Positions 52,345 through 64,000 of a stretch of DNA of 64,000 bases are shown here, in pieces. Made by a program: the position numbers and the translations under genes. This DNA is from Acanthornis magna. Its lineage: Eukaryota > Chordata > Aves > Passeriformes > Acanthizidae. The notes under the pieces are model-generated. The model had not been told where the DNA came from. It saw only the letters and a program-made list of their open reading frames with translations, and ran no database searches. Where the stretch lies: contig JAWUZG010000159.1 in assembly GCA_036785705.1 (NCBI GenBank), positions 4,278,001 to 4,342,000 of the forward strand, written 5' to 3'. Numbering within the stretch: the stretch's first letter is position 1; every line of letters begins with the position of its first letter.

Positions 52345-53824
52345 GGTCCCCAGGCTTGGAGTGTCTCAGCATATGGAAATGAGGAGATTTTTGCACAGTT
52401 ACGAATTGCAAAGCTGGAGGAAAGCCTGGGACACTCCTGTGCTCCATAGGTATGCGGTCAAGGGGGCACGAAAATGCAAAGCGCATAGACAAATATGCTC
52501 TCATCCATCAGGTTTGATAATTCAGATTTTCAGGGTCTGCTCCCTCCTTGAAGATATTTTTCAGCAACTAAAATGGCTCAGGTCACCGACAGAGCTGCGG
52601 TCATTTGGGGGAAAAACAGAACTGATTTGTTTCCATCTCTCCCCCTTAGCTCTGGTGTGTTCAGGAGTGTGCACCTGCACGAGCTGCAAGAGCAGTTGGG
52701 TTAGGAGAGAAAATGATAAAATCTACACGAGCACAAACACCAGAAGGGCACTTCACCTCGGTTCTGCCGTTTGTGGGATTAATTCCTACTGACAAATTTG
52801 TGCTGTCAGAGACCTCCGAGAACCTGATTGTCAACAGCTCCTGCATTGTGTCAGAAACTGTGACATAATTAAAAACAAGATGGCATTCTTAAAATCTGCA
52901 TTTAGATGACTAAATACAGGTTGAGTGGTTGCACTTGAGGCAATCGTTTAGGGAGAACTCTGTCATGGTTTTTTTTCACTAACAAGTTCCAGTTCTTACT
53001 CTCAAGTTTAGCAAAAGTGCACTGAAAGGATGCCAACAAATACACAATTAGAAAGGCTTGGAGTAATCAAGTAAGAAAAATTTTGATTCCTCATTGTGCT
53101 GCCTTAAAGAAATACAAATGAAAAATCATTCTGATATCCCACTTCCAAGATACATTAAAAAGAATAAAATCTCCTTCCACAAGCTTCCTGTTGGTAATAA
53201 GCATTCTGTGCCCAGATACACAGCACAGTAACACAATTTGTTCTATTTAAATGAAAAAGAAAAAAGAGGGACAAAGTGCAGCTATTACCCAGCTCCTGAA
53301 AGGTATTTTCTCCCAATTCAAAAACCCTTAAACACATTTTAGGGCAATTAGTTAACAAGCAAGTTCTGATTTTTAGATTTCAATGAAAGCAGGAAGCATT
53401 TTAGCCCCAAAATAGGAGCGTTAGGCCCCCAGCACAGGTGTGATGTCAGGGAAGATGTGTGGCTTTCCTCCACATTCCTGCTGGAGTCTCTCCAACAGGG
53501 GAGGAATAGAAGCATCAGGAAAAAGCAGTTTTATCCCCAGCAGCACAGGGTCTGCCCATACTGTTTAAACCTGTTCTCATGCTGAATTTAGAGCTGCTCC
53601 GGAGGCTCAAGCCACCGTGAGGTCTCCTGTCAGTCCCATTTGGCAGCAGCCACACCTCCAGGGCAGCACTGCAGCGACTCCACAAGCTGCACCTGAATTA
53701 TTTCTAAAAGGTGTCCCCGGGGAACACAGCCCCTGCAGATGGGAAAATGTATTGACTGGGCAGTACTGAAGGGTCTGATTGTGTTCAATATTCAGCACAC
53801 AGAACATCGCAATTAGCCTGCTGT
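52345..53824. other. Unique sequence, no gene seen
   Basis: A 149-codon forward frame (52343-52792) starts next to the microsatellite and is unrecognised. No splice-bounded exon or repeat family is supported. Confidence 0.5.
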
Positions 53825-53880
53825 CCTGCAAAATGACAATATTATATCTATTGATAGCCTGCAAAATGACAATATCATAT
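53825..53880 (+). repeat. 23-bp direct duplication, 33-bp period
   Basis: Copies at 53825-53847 and 53858-53880 begin CCTGCAAAATGACAATAT and differ at a single base (ATTATAT versus ATCATAT). They are separated by 10 bases. This is a local tandem duplication of low age. Confidence 0.9.
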
Positions 53881-55287
53881 TTAACTCTAGTCCAAGAGGG
53901 ATGGGGTGGAGTGAAAAGGTGTTTACATGAATTTTATGTGAATGCACCCTTTTAGAGTCCCAAAGGTTATTTTAACCTCTCTTTTCCCGCTCCTCTTGGC
54001 TTGAGTCAGCCCTTGGCCTTTTCGGCAGTGGCAGAAGCACAGAGAGAGTCTGCTCTGAGCACAAGGAACAGCAGTTCTGCTCAGCCTGGATCTGTGCAGA
54101 CATCATTTACTGGGAGAATTGATAAAACACTTCAGAATTTGTCTCTAAAGTATGAATTGACATCAAGTCTTTCAACACATGCTTTTCTATTGATACTTGC
54201 CGTACAAAAAAGTATTCGAAGATGCCACTCAGTTGTCAGTGCTGTTTCACTGCACAAGGAAAACAAAATACAAATGAGAAACCATATTTGTATCTGAATA
54301 GTGCAGAATAAAATCATAAATTGCATCAGACAGTGTACAAGTCACTGTCCCGTTCTATTAGCAGTGGTTGTAGGCAGACCCAGTGTTACAGAATGTTTCA
54401 TTCTACCTTTTTCGTTTAGGTGTCACATAAATTAGCCAGAAAAAAATATTTAACTTTCCTCAGGAACAAGCTGTCTTTGTCACTTTGTCTTGACTTCATC
54501 TGTGTGCATTAGACTCTGCCTGAAGAGTTCTTGAAAGCTCCACAACATCAGAAACAGAAACTTCTCCCTTTTCGATTGCAGTAACAGCAGTGCCCAACTT
54601 AGCTGGCAAAACAGAAGGAAAACTGCAACATTCCTGAGGTCTGCACAATGAAATCCTGGATGCACGAAAAAATAGGAACATTTTTCCACTCCCCCATTCC
54701 AACTGAAGTCCTGAGAGAAGCAACTAAAGAACAAAAATCTTTCAGTGACTGTGTTTTGGAGTTTTTAAATCATTTTTCAAGACTAAAAATATTTAGAGAA
54801 GCAAATTGATGGCTGTGAAATGTTTTTCAGAACTCAGTTTGCAGCAACTCCAGAAGTTTTTCTTGTATGCCAAGTCTTTGCGATATTGTGAATACAAAAA
54901 GAATATTGAGCCAGACCTTTATATAGTCCATTGAACATAAAAAGCACTGACTTTATGCTATCTTATTGTGATTCAGATCAATTCAAGTCATGGAAAATTT
55001 AATCACAGAAGTGAATGATAAAAGGAATCTAGATCTCTCTGATGAAAGGCATTTCTCATTGAATCATTTCAAGTACCTTTAACATTACCCTTCATGAAGC
55101 GCTTGGTTTAAAAAATAAAAGTGAGCAAACACAAAAGGTAATAAAAACAAATAATTCTGATTTACCAAGACATCTTTGAGTACGTTGGTTTTACAAGACT
55201 CAGCACCCATCAAAAGAAGATTTGGGGCTGGGCTTGCAGAGCAGAGTGTGTGGGTGGGTGGGGGAACACTCATGTTGATGTTACACC

Positions 55288-55340
55288 ACCACAATGTGTT
55301 ATTTATCATGCAATGTGTTACCATCACAATGTGTTATTTT
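55288..55340 (+). repeat. Imperfect tandem AATGTGTTA repeat
   Basis: CACAATGTGTTATTT occurs at 55290-55304 and again at 55325-55339, a 35-base period. A shorter copy of CAATGTGTTA lies between them at 55311-55320. This is a small, partly degraded tandem array. Confidence 0.8.
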
Positions 55341-55636
55341 AGTTCTGGTATAATGCTTCCTCTTACAAAAATGTCAAATACAAGCTTTTTCTTGCAATTA
55401 CAGACTGTTTCGATAGATAAAAGGAATTTGTCTTAACAAGAAAGGAACTTGTCTCTAAAGTTTAAAATATATACTTGTCTGTGGAGAAATACAAGTGGGA
55501 AAAAAATCCATCTGAACACTGTCTCCTTAAAATAATACTGGATCAACCTGAGATATTACAAATTGGACGTGCCTCTACAAACTAAGAAATAAAATGCCAA
55601 ATGCCTTATTGAACAGGAGTAAATTCTAAAAAGTCT

Positions 55637-55780
55637 GAAACAGACTGCCCAGAGAGGGCATGGAGTCTCCCTCACTGGAGAAGTTCCAGAACTCTCTGGA
55701 CACAGCCCTGTGTGCCGTGTGCCCTGGAATCCTCTGCTCAGGAAGGGAAGTGGGACCAGCTGTGCCACTCTGTGATTCTG
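55637..55780 (+). mobile_element. CR1 LINE fragment, 3' end with internal deletion
   Basis: Successive blocks GAAACAGACTGCCCAGAGAG, GGAGTCTCCCTCACTGGAGA, CTCTGGACACAGCCCTGTG, TGTGCCCTGGAATC and TCTGTGATTCTG follow the order of the bird CR1 3' end. They include the ATTCTGTG-type octamer tail. Between GGGACCAG and the tail, the usual block around CCTCCAGAGGTCCCTTCCAACC is missing or badly degraded, so the copy carries an internal deletion. It has the same orientation as the fragment at 47037-47150. It is better preserved over its first 90 bases than that fragment. Confidence 0.9.
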
Positions 55781-58700
55781 CAGGTCTGAGGGAAGGACAA
55801 AAACCCAAAACACTTTCCGCTCTTCACTCTGTTTACTCAAGCTTTCTTTGAGTAGAGCCTGAAACACACATCAGACACGTGAGAGCTGAGTTTGAATCTC
55901 TGCTGTGTCTGGAATTGGCCATTCCAGCAGCTGTCCATGGCCCTGGTCAGTGCTCTGCCTCTGGAGCTTTCCTTTGCTCTCTCTCGCTCTCGTCTTTCCA
56001 CCCAACAGCAGAGCAGAGTTCCGACCCAGCACAAAGCTTTGGTTTCCCTGCACAGGCACTTCCATCGTTCCATCTGCTGTGCCATCATGGCACAAAATAC
56101 GGAATCACAAACGAGGCCAGAACGGCACCACCATGAGCTCTGTGACCTTCCACTGCTCCTGTGCCGGAAAATTGTCATGTGTCCTTTGAGTCACAGCAAA
56201 CTGTACCACAAACTCAAACTGTGTGGCCTCTCAGGCTACACATTTTAGGGGCTGAAACAGAATATATTTACTGAAGAATGTCTGATAGGCTGTAATCAGC
56301 ATACAAAGACAGGTATCCAGTGTTACCTCTGCCCACGTTCAGTTTTAGTGCCAGCTGTTAAACATGCCAACATTGTACTGGGCACAAGAAAGGCAAGAAA
56401 CACTGACCTAAACCTAGAGTTTGGGATAAATTACTTCAGGAAAGCTCCATTTCATTGTTCTGGATTGCATTAGACCTTGCAGGTGGGGGATTTTAAAGTG
56501 ACCTGTGCACACGTGGGAGCAGCAGGGATGGAAGAACACTCGCAGTGCTCATCCCACACCAGCACCGCTGGGAGCAGCTTGCTCGGTGCTGCTGCTCTGG
56601 TCACACTCATTAGCAGCCAAAAAATTGCCCTCTCCACTGAACTACTCACGTGAACAGTGTTAGTCCCTCGAGTGGCTGGATTTTGGAGATACAGAGTCCT
56701 ACCCTGAACTACAGAAGGATCTGCTGCGTTTGATGAAGGACCTCTTGTGCACGACACTCCGAGTTCAATGCAACGCTCGAAAAATTGCCCATGATAATTG
56801 AGGTAGACAGGAAGCTTATTTCAGCCAAAGATGTTTTACAAGAAATAGCTTTCTTCTGATTGTGCTCCACTTCAACAGTCCATACATAATTTAAAACCAA
56901 TATATTTTCAATTATTTTGAGCTCCCTAAACAAGAGAATTTTTATGGATGTTAAATATAACCAGGTAATCATTAAAATGTTGCTTGTGTTGCAATTTTTT
57001 TGCAGTTCAAAAGCAATGTTAAGATTTCGTAGTAGTAAATGAGACCTCTGGGGAGGAATGGTTAGAAAGAGGTTTAATCAGATTTTCCAGAAGAAAGCGG
57101 AGGAAAAAATCCAGCAAAATCATCTTCAATTTTCCTGCTCCTTTGGAATCAAAGTCAAGCCCAATAACTCATCCATAGTAGTTATTCCAACAGAAATATG
57201 TTCCTAATTTCAAGCAAGAGTATTGTCTAGGTGAATTTAACTGCGTGACCAGAAATATTTTGGCTGCATCATCCAAAGTGCTCAGGTTTATAGATTGACA
57301 TGATCTTATTATTATTAAATTAAAATCAGAGCCTGAAATGCCTGACAGCTACTAAATCCTAATCTCAGCGACACCTTAGCAGGAAGTCAAAAGAAATCAG
57401 CTCCGTCTTCCTTGAGTAGCAGCTCAGTGTTCAAACTATGAGTAGGCTACAAGTGTTGTGCATGCAAAAATATAAAAATAGTAAAGAGTATTAAATATAT
57501 AAAAATAGAAAATCTATCCAAGATGGACAGAGGTGTTGAGTCTTACAGTTTTCTCCTGGGTATAACTGATTTTCTCATTAAAATCCTGTATTCACCTTTA
57601 GCATTTCCTGGAAGTTGACTGTGTTTTACCTCAGGGGAAGAAGTTGCCTGTCGTGCATCCATCGCCTGCTGCTCCACTTCTGAACCACCAAGTTCTCTTT
57701 TCGCAGTTTGCTTTTACATTTCCTGAGGTACTATTTTCAAAGTAGTGAAAATTCCTCGGTTGTTTAAGTTCTTTTAAAAATGGTTCTCATTGCATTCAAA
57801 TGGGATTGATGCACTACAAAAGCTCTCAGTTTCCACCGCACACTTTGAGGCTGGTAGACCTCCAATTTTACAAAAGAGCTTTATTCACTCCTAGCATTCC
57901 CCTGAGACTGCAGAGCATTATAGAAATAGCAGTAACACAGTCTAGATTTCATCTAGTTTTGAAGCCAATGCAGGGTTTCTTATCTCCACTTTATGCATGG
58001 GTGTATCAAAACCAGATATGTTAAATATCTTCAAAAGTCTGACTCAGAGAATCCCTTACCTCTGAAGTTATTAGACACAAAAAATGTGCAGTTATTTTCT
58101 TAGCCATAGGATGAGCGGTGAACTCCAGGCCTTTGGTGTCAAATGACTTTATGTATCCAACCAGGACTTGGAAGAAAAGTACATTTTTAAAGAAATAAAA
58201 GAGGAAAAATTGTATGAATACATGCTAAAACACCTCCTTGCTGTCTCAGCGTATTTAAGGTGACAGCTTTTACCTGGTTCTTAAGAAATCCTTCAGGAGG
58301 AATTAGGAAAACATCTCAAGGCACAGTTACCTGGGACATAAATTACATTTTAGGCACTCAGGGTTAAACTAAACACAGGGAGAACATGAAGTGCCTCCAC
58401 ACTGCCAGAAGTGCTCCTAAAAATCCTACAGTTTTTGTGCAAGGACTGTGCTTCCCCAGGGAAGGAGTTTTGTTTCATTTTCCTCCTCTGAACTTTGGAA
58501 GAAAACAACCCAACAGCATCTTGACTTTGAAAAGTTATTCAAACTACAATTGTATGGAGCCAACACTACCAGAAAACAGGGCAGATGCACCAATTCTGTG
58601 CATTCTTGACATTTAAAAGCAAGTCTGTATAGGAGCATTTGGCCAAATTTTAAAGGCTGTATTAAAATAAACCATTAAAGACCAGACCAGCAATATTAAA

Positions 58701-61700
58701 TGAATTCAGAAACATCAGAAATGCTCTTCTAACACTCCATTTCTGTCACCAGGAAGAAGAGGAAGAAAACATAAGCGCCATGAGACAGCTGACTCTCAGG
58801 TTGCTCAGAAGATAAATGTCAAAAGAAATTAAACTGTCTAGAGTTCCTATTAATTTGTTTCTTGTACATTGAAGGAATTACAACTGAGAGGCATTCAAAA
58901 GAAGAAACCTGATGAACAATATTAATTTGGGTGTGTAAATAGCTTGAGGATAAACAGTGATAATCTCCAGACTCAGCAGAATGCTTCCTTTTATTTACTG
59001 AAGAAAACAATATATGCTTGTATAAAGCCCATTTGCAGTAAATTAATTTACAGCTCCTAAAGCTCTCGTGTCAGTGCTCAGAGCAGTTGATTTACACCCT
59101 TTGTAACCACACCACACCCTCTTGCTTTCAGGGGAACAAACCAGAAGTGGCAGAATTTAAACTACAGCTGGAAAACTCAGATTCTTTCTGTAGTGTTTGC
59201 TGTTTTAAACGTGTATTTCCAGGTGAACTGTGTAAGAGACTCACTGTGCCATCTTCTCCTTGATGAAATTATTTCTAACCCCAGTCTGACAAACTTGAGG
59301 AAAGAAGTAACATTTTATTTGGTGCAATCCAAAAATTGCACAGTCAGCTATGTTCATGTAACTTCATTCCTTAAGCACAGAATTAGCACTAATTATCCTC
59401 ACAGAAGTTGACAGAAAAAGTCTCTGCTGCCATAAACAGTGGCATTGGCTTCTGGACTAATATTCCTTTTGCTGCTGTCAAAGGGATGGTAAAATCCACA
59501 ACCAAAACCCAAATCCACACCTGGATATGTTTCTTTTCTAGTGGGATGGTCAAACTTCTCCACATGCCAGGACAAAACCGGGAGTTCAAGTTACACCCAA
59601 GTTTTTCAAGATTCCTCTTCAGTGCTATCCCCTATTAAACAGGGGATCACAGTAAATATTTAGTGCATTACATGAGCTATTCCCCTCCTCTCTGCCTGCT
59701 GTGGTAAATAAACTCTGTGAGCCTGAGATGTTCTGGTAAAGGTTCCCAGCAGTGACACTTGGCCACGATTTGCTGATGTGAAATCAGCTTTACCACACAC
59801 ACTCAGATTTAAGACAGGATCTTATAAAATTAGCTGGAGCTGTGCTCTGCAGTTTCATGCTGGCTGATTTATTTTCTCTTTAAAAACCTTAACCTATCGT
59901 TCACGCAAGTCACAGTCAGCATGGCAACTTCTTACTCACCAGATCTCTTCCCTGGGGACATTCGGTCAGCTCTGCTGACCAAGCTGTGCTGGCCCAGAGC
60001 TCCAAGAGCCAAGATCCTGCCTGCACCAAGCCAAAGCCAGAGCCTTTCAAACATCAATTTAGTGAAAGAATCAAGAGAAAGGTCACAAGGTCAGGATACA
60101 AAGGGTATTCAGGGAGGAACTGCGAGGAGCGGGCAGAAAAAGAATGGTGAATCAGGACCTGGTATAACCCAGAGAGAAGACATTAGAAAGAGAATAACAA
60201 AACTGGAAGGATGCATAATTTAAAGGAGAAAACAGAGGAGTGAAACAAGGGAATGTTTTATTACATTGCTCAGTTACAGTGATAAACCAAAATGATATAC
60301 ACCTAGCTAGCACAGAAGAAACAGAAGAATTCAAAAGAGAAGAAAAACATGCAAACAGTCCATAAATTATTTCACAAGGTATGGTATCATCTGATAGAAA
60401 ATTCAGTGCTAGGATGTTAGAATAAATAATCCAATAAATATTAGCATTACTATATGGAATAGAACAAGCTAGGATGGAACATCCACAGAAGTTCATGGAG
60501 GGCGGGGAAATGGCTAAAGCAGGGCTGGTGCTGCTCACCATTTTGGGGAGAGATGAAGAGCATAAGAAATCCATCCTCAGTATTGTAAGTGACATGAGTT
60601 TCTAAAATATGCATCAAACGGAGCACCAGAGAGATGAGAAGGGCCCTGTTCAGCAGAAAACTCTAACCTTGCCAGGGAACAGCCACGTGTGGGTAGCTGA
60701 GCAGAGCTGGCCTCACTCCTGCGCCTGCAGGGACACTTCCCTATCCATCAGCAACATTTATTTTTCATCTAACCTCGATGAGCAGCCAGCGATACCCGAA
60801 ACAGGCAGGATAATTTGTTCCACTAAGACACAGAAGATTTGCTCCACGAGTGCTAAGGATTAGACTCCTAAATTACTGGATTTAATTTTCATTTTACAAA
60901 AAATCAGGTGCTTCAGTGGAAATAAGGCAGTGAATTTCAGTTTCCTTAATGTATTGGGGAAAGTTTTTTCAGGCTGAGAGCATCACCTCAAAGGACCTAA
61001 ACAGTTATAATTGGGGAAACACCTCAGTGTTTGCTTCTATTATTGTGAAACTCCTGTCTTTTAGTTAATCCTTATTTCTGAATGTCAGAACAACTTTTAG
61101 ACAGGTCTCATATTAATAGGAAAGAAATGCTTCCCATGCCTGTAAAACATTATAACCTCAATAAATATTTCTCTAGACATTGCTATTAGGAGATATTGAG
61201 TCCTGTATGTTATGCTGGGGTTTATGGTTTATGTGCAAATGACACTTAAAGCCACAGTAAAACAGAGATCCAAAGCAAGGAATAGTCTTACGAAAAATAA
61301 GACTTAAAACATTGAGGAATATTGTATCAGTATTTTTAATCAAACGCAGTCATCAGGTGACATGTTTGTATATATGTGTGTACATATGTAAAAACTAATT
61401 TGTGCTCTCTGAACAACACCCAAGGTGGAAATCATGAGTCTTTTTGAGAGTTTGGAATTTGTTTTGTAAATTTTTTAATCCATTTTCTCAGAGTTGAGGC
61501 AGGGGAAAAAATAGCTAGGATAAAGAACAATGAACCTAAATCAATGCATATTTAATCTCAGCTTAAGGAAAACAATTTAAAACTCATTTTGAGAAACATG
61601 GAGGTGTTGCCCAAGTTTTCCCTTGTATGTCAAGCTGATTTGATATTTAACATTCAAAGTAAACCAAACAGTGCAAACAAGCTTCCTCTAGAACTAGAGA

Positions 61701-62668
61701 TGAAAAATGGATAGAAGCTTATTGATTCAACAAAACTACCATTCTAGTACAAAGTTCAGCCTTAAACTTCCACCAGAAGAACTGCAATGGGGAAAAGGTT
61801 ATTTATTTAAAACATTCACAAATGTATTTTTGGGGCTGATGAGGGATGATGATGAGTTGGGGCTACAAACAAATGGTGAACTCAGGTTTTACGGAAGAGG
61901 GGAAAAGGAAGGGAGGAAAATCCAAACCACCAAACACGAGAAAATGCCTTTTCTTTAGGAGTATTTTCTCCTGATTACTTGACATATCTAGACCAAATTT
62001 GTTGGGATGTGTTCTGTATAATAAACAAGCCCTCAAATGTTTAATAGCTCGCCTTGAACTAATTCCCTCAAACTCGAACAGCTTTGCTGCTTGAAAGCAA
62101 ATGCTGTGAATTGGTCAAACAAAGGAAGGAGCTGTGGCACTCTGACTCCAGGACGAGTTTAAGTTCCACTGCCTCCAGCTTTACATCCAACAGCCAGAAA
62201 CCAAACAAGCCAAAAACCAAAGCACAGGTCCTGCTGAAGCTCTCGGGGCCCAGAGTTAGAGCAGCGCCCTGTGAATTGCTCTGGCCAATACAGGAGTGAA
62301 AACTAATTTCATGCTGTGAATCACTAAGCGCTTTCACACAAGAATTATTGTTTGTAACGGAATTTCCCAAGCTGGTTATTTCACTCTGAGGCTACAAGGC
62401 TACCTGAACAGGGTAGACACACAAGCAGACAATTTGATGCTCTCTGCAGCACTTTCAAAATCTTTTTTCTGGGTACTGATCACACAGACACAGAAATGCT
62501 TCCCCTCAGACCAGCAGTTTCAGATGGAAACATTGCAGAATGCTTTACAAGAACCCAGTCACCTGCAGATTATTTCAGATTCAAGCTGTGTGTTCCAAAC
62601 ATTGATTCATTCTATTTTTCAATTTTTGAGCAATATATTGTTTATTTAAAAGGAGAAAAGTCAATGTA
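55781..62668. other. Unique AT-rich sequence, no gene seen
   Basis: I recognise no gene or interspersed repeat in nearly 7 kb. Short frames on both strands (the longest about 147 codons, reverse, 60152-60595) are unrecognised and have no strong splice context. A GC-richer pocket lies at about 55880-56200. Confidence 0.55.
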
Positions 62669-62694
62669 TGCATATATAGACACATATATATGCA
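62669..62694. repeat. Short TA inverted repeat, 10-bp arms
   Basis: TGCATATATA (62669-62678) and TATATATGCA (62685-62694) are perfect reverse complements around a six-base loop. The alternating TA content makes this likely to arise by chance in AT-rich DNA. Confidence 0.8.
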
Positions 62695-64000
62695 CACTCT
62701 ATTTTAAAAGTCTTGCTCAGAGAAATGAAACAAATTGAAACACTACAGCAAATGTAACAGAACTTGGGAATTACTAAATTTCTTATCTTTTCTGCATAAA
62801 AGTGACATAAGTGGGAGACGCTGGATACGTGTACACTTGAGTAACTTGGCAGAAACTCGCTGTAGGCTTCGTGTCTGACACAAAAATCTCACAGCCCTCG
62901 CTCTCAGATGCTCTCCGAGTGGAGACAAATGTCCATGGTAATCGAGTTCACCCCAGCTCAACTCCCAGGGACGGCAGCCGTCCCCTCCTGACACAGGTCA
63001 TTGTTTCACAGAGCTCACGGCCCAAGATTTCCAACAGCAAATCTTGCATTTCGAGGGTTTGACTTCACCAGGATTTCTTACATTAAACAAAAACAACCCC
63101 AAACAAACAGCTAGGCATTCCCATCGAATTACATAGAAATCTGAGGTATGGACAGTAAATACTATTTCAGAGCTTTCAAATCTATAAATCAAAATTATAT
63201 ATTCAGCTCTTGGTTTAAGGAGCTAAGATACCTTTCTTCTCTTAATGCTTCGGAGTTTGAAAACAAGGAATTTGTTTCTTGAACTGCATTGCAGGGGGAA
63301 AAAAAAGTCTTTTAAAGGAATTGCTGTATAGAAAAAACATTCCTGATCACTTGAGAGGTTTTCAACTAAAAATTCAAAGTGATCACAAAACTCAGGGAGG
63401 GTGGTAATTAGAATCCATCCCACAGGTTATTTCAGGTCATGCCATGATGATCTTATCAAACCACCAAACCCCAGGAAGCTGAGAGAAACAAGAATTCATT
63501 TTCTTTTCGTGATAAAGAACCAACTCCTTTGATGAAAAGCTCTTGGCCAACCTAAAATCTGTAAACCAGCTCCAGGGGAGGACTGCGTGTGTAACTTCAG
63601 AGCATGTGCTTAACCTTTAATCATTTGCTCAGCCTTCATTTTCCCAGGCTTACCCCTCACTCTTTCCTTCCCTGGACATGACATGTTTATTCCTAAAATA
63701 ATGAGAAATGCACCTTTTGCTATTGCATAGAAAGGACTGAAATAGCAACTTATGCCTTTGCTCGATCTGCATTGTTCTCTTTCCTTTTTAGTTTGTTGCT
63801 TCATTTTAAAATGAAAGGTGCTGAAACTCAGGCTCCAGCAAAAACTTTATAGAATGCAGTTTAACCCAAAACTATATCCTAGGCTAAATATAGCAGTATT
63901 ACAGACTAATTATAGCCATTATTGTAGAAAGCTTTGCTTTTTCCAGGGATCAACTGTTCCAGCAAATGAGGGGGCAGCTAGGGGCAGTCAGAGTAAAAAG
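62695..64000. other. Unique AT-rich sequence to window end
   Basis: I see no recognisable gene, RNA gene or repeat family. Short open frames on both strands are unrecognised. Confidence 0.55.

Noticed and set aside
55225..55265. G-quadruplex from GGGG, GGG, GGG, GGG and GGGGG runs
   Set aside because: Only three of the runs are closely spaced and the fourth needs a loop of about 19 bases, so it is not a strong candidate alone.
1..64000. tRNA, 5S rRNA, U6 or other small RNA genes; CRISPR arrays or bacterial operons
   Set aside because: No tRNA B-box-like motif, 5S or U6 core sequence was seen, there are no regularly spaced repeat-spacer arrays, and gene density is incompatible with prokaryotic DNA.

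Overview
This window looks like non-coding nuclear DNA from a vertebrate, most likely a bird. Two short fragments are recognisable 3' ends of CR1 LINEs of the type seen in birds and other reptiles (47037-47150 and 55637-55780). There is also one clean solo retroviral LTR (28409-28914). Interspersed repeats are otherwise sparse, the base composition is AT-rich by eye with scattered GC-richer pockets, and no reading frame belongs to a protein family I recognise. The species call is an inference. A crocodilian or turtle cannot be excluded from CR1 alone, but the low repeat density favours a bird.

Layout: 1-28.4 kb is unique AT-rich sequence with GC-richer pockets (about 2.8-3.6, 7.4-7.7, 9.9-10.2 and 13.0-13.6 kb). 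It holds one exon-like segment (1792-2047), a 21-bp tandem duplication (14536-14577) and two short hairpins near 16.5 and 16.9 kb. At 28409-28914 lies a 506-bp solo LTR in minus orientation with an exact 6-bp target-site duplication. The interval 28.9-47 kb is unique sequence with a 36-bp-period duplication (38494-38560), a TA-rich low-complexity tract (38654-38770) and a CpG-dense pocket near 46.0 kb inside a stretch open on both strands. The interval 47-56 kb contains the two CR1 fragments, a strong 15-bp stem hairpin (47880-47922), A-rich simple sequence and two small tandem duplications. The last 8 kb is unique AT-rich sequence with one TA hairpin.

No complete gene can be supported. The region is best read as an intergenic desert or the inside of a very large intron, and the sequence alone cannot decide between them. 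Nearly all open frames are under 200 codons, have no recognisable domains and occur in overlapping frames, as expected by chance. I found no convincing new biological system. The items most worth following up are the hairpin at 47880-47922, the solo LTR with its duplicated U3 segment, the exon-like segment at 1792-2047 and the CpG-dense, bidirectionally open segment at 45850-46390.
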